A stretch of 42,125 bases of DNA from an archaeon (GTDB lineage: Archaea > Thermoproteota > Thermoprotei > Thermofilales > JAPDKD01), in the NCBI GenBank assembly GCA_029258735.1, contig JAPDKD010000029.1:1-42125 (forward strand), read 5' to 3'. The notes beneath the pieces were generated by a model. It did not search any database. It was not told the origin of the DNA and saw only the letters and a program-made list of their open reading frames with translations. Within the stretch, counting starts at the first letter, position 1. Each line of letters starts with the position of its first letter. Both the position numbers and the translations under genes were made by a program. Below, piece by piece: positions 37,236 to 42,125 of this stretch.

Positions 37236-39203
37236 TTATCCGCCCATTGCTTTAATCGCTGCACCTATTCCGCTGACTACCGCTCCGAATAGTCCGCCTG
37301 CTGCTGCTCCAGCGAAGAATGGTCTGGCTACTTGTTCGTCTAGCTTGGTGCCGCCTATCTTTACCACTAGCCACTTAATTATTAGTATTGGAAGGAATGG
37401 CCAGCCCCAGTCGATGTTTGCAGAGCTGCTCATAAGTACTGTGAGGCCTGCGACTATTGGTATGAATGGTATGGTGAATGCTACTCTCGCTTGCAGTATT
37501 GGTATGGCTATTGCTAGTAACAGCAGTATTATGAATACTCCGAGTTCGTCAGGTGATGGGCCATACCAAGTGAAGCCTCCTCTCACGTAGTTTCTCGCTC
37601 TCGGTATTGCTAGGACCCAGAGGCCATCTATGAATGTGCCGAATACGCCGTGGTTTATTCCGTATGAGTAGGTGAGGTAAGCCTCGAACATTTGTCCTCC
37701 GAAGGAGCCGATGACCAGGCCGATTATTATGGCTATGATTATGGTCTTTATTGAGTTTACGCGTCCTAGGAAGGCGAACCTTGAGCTTTCGAAGAAGGCT
37801 GAGGCGCCTATGTCGCCTCGGGTGAATAGTCTGCCCTGCATTGTGAAGCCGACTAGTGCTGCGGAGGGCTGGCTCGTGTCGATTAAGCCAGCGGCGTAGC
37901 ACATTTCGCCTACTACTGAAGATGCGTGTGCGTCCCATGTGTATTGTAGGTTGATGTATCCTAGTCCCATTACGCCCCACATTTGTAGGACGTATATCAG
38001 GAATAGGGATAGGAGGAACGCTGGCACTGCTGGGGCGCCTAGTGCAATGCCTATGCCAGTCAAAATTATTACTGCCACAAATGATAGTATCCACTGCATT
38101 TGCGGAGATACGAAGTCGTATTCTGGGTTCTTATCCTTTAGGGTTTCTGCTATATACTTCCATGCCGCTATATATGCGCCTATTACGCCTCCAGCTAGCA
38201 GGGCTACGCCTAGCGGGTGCAGCTTGTATGGTGCAAAGTACCACGCGTCAAAGTATATGTCGTCAAAAGCTGCTGATGGATCAAATTCTATTATTCCCGC
38301 GCTAATGTAGAACGGTACAACGACGAAGTTCACTATGAGCATTGTTATCATTATTGTAATTAGGGCGTCCATTGGGGCGAAGTAGCCGAACCAGCTCCAT
38401 GGGAAGACGCTGGCCATGTCTAACCCTATCGCCGCTCCAGGAATCATGCTCCATAGAATGCCAGGCTGTCCCGGTGTGTCACCTACATGACCTGGAATTA
38501 CTGGCACTCCAGGCCACAGAGTTGAAACCAGATATCCTTCGGTGAAGATTACGGTTATAAAGCCTATGAATAGGCCAAAGAGTAGCCAGTTTCTTCTTGA
38601 TCCTAGCAAGGGGACTTTCTCATCTGGAGGCTTTTCGACCGCAAGTGATACAGCTGTGAATGCAGCCGTGGTGGCCGGATACGGGAGACGCTGGATTTCT
38701 ACTATTTGTCGCCTCATCGGCATTAGACCAAATATTGATATAAAGACCAACACTAAAATAAGAACAAAGCCGACGATGAATTGTCCAAATAATTCGCCGA
38801 ACGGCGTTGGCTGTCCCCCGGGCAGAGCAGCTTCATAAAGGTGCTTTGGCAGCGTCAGCCAGCTTGGTACGAACGCCTTAAAGTCTGCCAGCCATGCCGG
38901 AGCTTCTGCGTTGGGGAGTACTAGTGCGCCTACCCAGAAGAACCATCCTGGGTAGGTTGCCGCAGATCCATATACCATTGCGTAGATTACGACGTATTCT
39001 GCAAAGGTGAACTTAATGTTGGTGTAGAGCTGGATTAGTGCTAGTATTACTACGGTCATGACGCTGACTTCTGCGGTTGCTACGAAGCCGCTGGTTGGCC
39101 CCAGTATAGCGTCAGCGAATACTAAGGCCAAGGAGCCAATTATTCCGACGATTATGGCCTTAGGGGTGAAGGCTTTTTCGACGGGCTTCTCGGTTGCGGA
39201 CAT
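37236..39203 (-). CDS. OPT-family-like transporter (second, divergent copy)
   Basis: 655 aa polytopic protein; 'IVEIQRLPYPATTAAFTAVSLAVEKPPDEKVPLLGSRRNWLLFGLFIG' resembles OPT 'LPFP' region; adjacent and co-directional with 35121-37052. Confidence 0.6.
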   Translation of the reverse strand: MSATEKPVEKAFTPKAIIVGIIGSLALVFADAILGPTSGFVATAEVSVMTVVILALIQLYTNIKFTFAEYVVIYAMVYGSAATYPGWFFWVGALVLPNAEAPAWLADFKAFVPSWLTLPKHLYEAALPGGQPTPFGELFGQFIVGFVLILVLVFISIFGLMPMRRQIVEIQRLPYPATTAAFTAVSLAVEKPPDEKVPLLGSRRNWLLFGLFIGFITVIFTEGYLVSTLWPGVPVIPGHVGDTPGQPGILWSMIPGAAIGLDMASVFPWSWFGYFAPMDALITIMITMLIVNFVVVPFYISAGIIEFDPSAAFDDIYFDAWYFAPYKLHPLGVALLAGGVIGAYIAAWKYIAETLKDKNPEYDFVSPQMQWILSFVAVIILTGIGIALGAPAVPAFLLSLFLIYVLQMWGVMGLGYINLQYTWDAHASSVVGEMCYAAGLIDTSQPSAALVGFTMQGRLFTRGDIGASAFFESSRFAFLGRVNSIKTIIIAIIIGLVIGSFGGQMFEAYLTYSYGINHGVFGTFIDGLWVLAIPRARNYVRGGFTWYGPSPDELGVFIILLLLAIAIPILQARVAFTIPFIPIVAGLTVLMSSSANIDWGWPFLPILIIKWLVVKIGGTKLDEQVARPFFAGAAAGGLFGAVVSGIGAAIKAMGG

Positions 39204-39454
39204 TTTTTCACCCTTGTTCGTAAAGCAATTAATAATAAATACTTAATAAATATTAGGTCGGCTGTAGAGATAAATTTATATAATACCTTTTAAGGTGTTC
39301 TTTTCTAAAATTCTTTTGAACTTTGCTGATTTCATGGTAAAAAATTATTACGTTAATAGTCGAACTTTATTTTGCTCGCCGAAGTAATATACGACAAACA
39401 ACCTCACGCATTCGATAAAAATTTTATGTGCTGAAACTAATCCTAAAGGGAGAG
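39204..39454. promoter_or_regulatory. Divergent intergenic promoter region
   Basis: AT-rich spacer between divergent genes with a TATA-like 'AAATTTATATAATACC' (~39271-39286) on the + strand; TFB/TBP sites inferred by motif only. Confidence 0.35.
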
Positions 39455-41269
39455 ATGTCGTTTAGTACTAAATATCGAGAAAAATACATTAAAAGGATGA
39501 TCTTAAGTTTCATATTACTAATTAGCCTAAGTAGTTTATCACCACATAGAGTTTCGACGCATCCGCATTTCACGTTTACCATCTTGATCACAAATAACAA
39601 TGTAGAAGGGCTTTTACCCGTAATGAAGATAAGCAATTATTCAACCCTTGTTTTTTCTAATTATTGTGATATAGGCTTTTCTACGTTTGAGAAAAACGAG
39701 AAAAGCGTTTTAATAAACCTCTCTTCACCATTAAGTATTATATTACATTTAATAAATAATATGCATGTACATCCAGACCAGATATTTATTTCCAACTCTT
39801 CGTGTTCCCTCTCAGCATATTATTCAGCAGGCCTCTCAGGTTCGGTAATTGTAAATATTGGAAGAAATGTAAGTTATAAAGATTTTCTGAAAGAACTCAA
39901 GCAGCATGGAATCACGGGAATAAAGACGTGCGGTTCAATTAAAAATATTGAGATCCAAGGTTCGAACAGACTTGTCGTTACATTTAAGGATGATGCGCTT
40001 TCGCGTTTAACTGCGGTTTATGCCGGCATGTCTAATGCGCATTTTCTTGTAGCTGAAGACTTAAACAGCATACGAGATGCTATAAAGCGGTATAATATAA
40101 CGTCAGTTGTGTATGTGATTTCTTCGAAGAATTTAATTAAAATGGGCCTTGTAGAGCTGTATAAACCAGTTATAGAGGCATATTCTGATAGATTTTTCCA
40201 CGTAAATATTGGCATAATTTCCGGATACAGTGATTCATGTGCAGTAAACTTTGCGTCGAGATCTCTTTACTATCTTGCTAAAGGAGTAAATGTTCAATCC
40301 GCTCTCTTGGCATATATGGAGGACGTTGAATTGTTGGCGGAAAAAATTATTCGTGAATTGGATAGAAGCGGAGTAAGTATATATCAAAAACTAGTTTCCT
40401 TTAACGAGCATGGAAACCTTACTAGAGAGAGTTTAATTGATTCTTTGAAGCAAGCTTCTGGCATAGTGTTCATTAACCTTCACGGTAATCCCTACGGAAT
40501 GGCTAGGACAACTACAGGTCCCTACGTGGTTACTGCACACAGTCTCGAAGAAGTTAATTCTAGGAACATAATTGTTACGTTATCTTGTTCAACATGCAAT
40601 TTTAACGAAATACTCAATCCGAAGAACAGTATTGCTCTTGCATTTATTTCTAAGGGCGCTTTAGCGTATATTGGGGCTAGAAAGGTTGAATACGCTGGCG
40701 AGCTTGAAACAAGCACTGCTTTTCCAGAACTAATTACGTATATGCTGCTTCGAGGATACACTCTAGGTTCAGCTGTGCGATGGGTGAACAATATACATAT
40801 TCGAGCCGCAAGTGGCGTTGACCCGTGGATTGCAGCTTATACTTGCTTGCTCGGCGAGCCCGACTTACGTCTCTTAAATGCTACTGAGCAAGAAGACGCG
40901 GCTATAAAATTGAATGAGAATGAGATTAGCGTAAATATTCTTAGGGAGACGTGCTGTGTTACATCAAGGATCGAATTTCCTTATGCGGCTGAAGAAGTAA
41001 AATTTGAATTAAAAAATCCCGATGTTAGACGTGTTCTATTTATAACAAAGGAAAGGGGCAAGTATATTTTAAACATATTTTTGACAAAAAAGATAAGCAA
41101 AGAGGTTGGTGATTTTAAGCCAGGAGATGTAGTTATTATTAAATATTATAAGAAGTTATCGGTTATTGATTTACTACCATATGCTGCTGCTACTTTTATA
41201 GCCTTCTTAGCCGTTATTCTTTATGTAAAAAGGAGAAAAAGAAAAATTTTAAGGCCAGATTCCTCTTAG
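39455..41269 (+). CDS. Membrane-anchored clan CD cysteine peptidase-like protein (C25/CHAT-like)
   Basis: Signal-like N-terminus 'RMILSFILLISLSSLS'; 'GIVFINLHGNPYG' (His) and 'NIIVTLSCSTCNF' (Cys) dyad context; 'SIALAFISKGALAYIGARKVEYAGE...LLRGYTLGSAVRWVNN'; C-terminal TM + 'KRRKRK'. Start at ATG 39455 preceded by GGGAGAG. Confidence 0.65.
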   Translation: MSFSTKYREKYIKRMILSFILLISLSSLSPHRVSTHPHFTFTILITNNNVEGLLPVMKISNYSTLVFSNYCDIGFSTFEKNEKSVLINLSSPLSIILHLINNMHVHPDQIFISNSSCSLSAYYSAGLSGSVIVNIGRNVSYKDFLKELKQHGITGIKTCGSIKNIEIQGSNRLVVTFKDDALSRLTAVYAGMSNAHFLVAEDLNSIRDAIKRYNITSVVYVISSKNLIKMGLVELYKPVIEAYSDRFFHVNIGIISGYSDSCAVNFASRSLYYLAKGVNVQSALLAYMEDVELLAEKIIRELDRSGVSIYQKLVSFNEHGNLTRESLIDSLKQASGIVFINLHGNPYGMARTTTGPYVVTAHSLEEVNSRNIIVTLSCSTCNFNEILNPKNSIALAFISKGALAYIGARKVEYAGELETSTAFPELITYMLLRGYTLGSAVRWVNNIHIRAASGVDPWIAAYTCLLGEPDLRLLNATEQEDAAIKLNENEISVNILRETCCVTSRIEFPYAAEEVKFELKNPDVRRVLFITKERGKYILNIFLTKKISKEVGDFKPGDVVIIKYYKKLSVIDLLPYAAATFIAFLAVILYVKRRKRKILRPDSS

Positions 41270-42125
41270 CTGCATTGCGCGCGCTACTCTTGAGACAGCA
41301 ATGATGTAGGCTGCTGTTCGCATGTCAACATTTCTTTCTTTGTATATCTTGTAGACCTCTTCGAAGGCTTTTACCATCTTGTTTTCTAGCTTCTGGAAGA
41401 CTTCCTCTTTTGTCCACCATTCTCTTGTAAGCGCTTGCACCCACTCGAAGTATGAGCAAGTGACACCGCCCGCGTTGGCTAGGATGTCTGGAACTACGAC
41501 TATTCCTTTCTCGTGGAGTATCTTGTCTGCTTCTGGTGTGGTTGGGCCGTTTGCTCCCTCACTTATCACCTTGGCCTTTATCTTGTCGGCGTTTTTCTCG
41601 GTTATTACTCCCTCGATTGCAGCGGGGACTAGTATTGTGACGTCCAGCTCTAGCAGTTCTTCGTTGGATATATTCCTAGCTCCCGGGTAACCTACTACAC
41701 TTCCAGTTTTTCTCTTGTGCTCCATTACTGCTTCTGGGTTTAGACCGTCGGGGTTGTATATTCCTCCTTTGGAGTCGCTGACTGCTACGACTTTGCAGCC
41801 CCATTGGTGAGAGAAGTAAGCGGCGTAGTATCCGACGTTTCCGAATCCCTGAACTGCCACAGTTATGGGCTTACTTAGCCCGAGCTTCTTTACGGCTTCT
41901 CTAGCAGTTATCATTGTTCCCAGCCCTGTCGCTTCGGTTCTTCCCTGTGATCCACCTATTTCTATAGGCTTAGCCGTTACTACTCCCGGCTCCCATCTTC
42001 CCTGCAAGCCGCTGTATGTGTCGGCTATCCAAGCCATTGTTTGCGGGTTTGTGTAGACGTCCGGTGCGGGTATATCTACGTATGGTCCTATGAATTCTCT
42101 TATGGCGTAGGTGTATCTCCTGGTT
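41249..42125 (-). CDS. gdhA: Glutamate dehydrogenase (C-terminal part; gene runs off the window edge)
   Basis: 'IGGSQGRTEATGLG', 'VAVQGFGNVGYYAAYF', 'VPAAIEGVITEKNADKIKAKVISEGANGPTTPEAD', 'DILANAGGVTCSYFEWVQ'; frame stays open to 42125. Confidence 0.92.
   Translation of the reverse strand, partial: TRRYTYAIREFIGPYVDIPAPDVYTNPQTMAWIADTYSGLQGRWEPGVVTAKPIEIGGSQGRTEATGLGTMITAREAVKKLGLSKPITVAVQGFGNVGYYAAYFSHQWGCKVVAVSDSKGGIYNPDGLNPEAVMEHKRKTGSVVGYPGARNISNEELLELDVTILVPAAIEGVITEKNADKIKAKVISEGANGPTTPEADKILHEKGIVVVPDILANAGGVTCSYFEWVQALTREWWTKEEVFQKLENKMVKAFEEVYKIYKERNVDMRTAAYIIAVSRVARAMQLRGIWP

Noticed and set aside
1-42125. CRISPR array, rRNA, transposase or prophage genes
   Set aside because: No regularly spaced repeats, rRNA-like sequence, transposase DDE/Y1 motifs or phage structural genes were seen on reading the ORFs and spacers.

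Overview
The window is a compact archaeal chromosomal segment. It is probably from a hyperthermophilic or thermophilic, peptide/amino-acid-using member of the Thermoproteota-like lineages, but I cannot identify the taxon from sequence alone. The first ~24 kb is mostly housekeeping: nitrilase-family hydrolase, GNAT, ThiI, PRPP synthetase, two membrane transporters, split glycine decarboxylase (gcvPA/gcvPB), a NucS-like nuclease, ValS, an AGOG-like DNA glycosylase, a circularly permuted GTPase, ProS, a phytol/dolichol-kinase-like protein, isopentenyl phosphate kinase, plant-type asparaginase, an intron-containing tRNA-Ala(CGC), DHH phosphoesterase, a BioD-like ATPase, RNase HII, an FMN reductase, OsmC and a CoA-disulfide-reductase-like flavoprotein. 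The most interesting part is ~24.9-41.3 kb. It holds two giant FtsX/MacB-type permease proteins with large different extracellular N-terminal domains and a shared C-terminal domain. One of them is fused to an M28-peptidase-like domain whose metal ligands look degraded. With them are a membrane-anchored M1 metallopeptidase, two OPT-like transporters and a membrane-anchored clan-CD (C25/CHAT-like) cysteine protease candidate, next to glutamate dehydrogenase. I propose this is a cell-surface peptide sensing/processing/uptake module. No ABC ATPase partner is visible in the window. No CRISPR array, rRNA or transposon was recognised.
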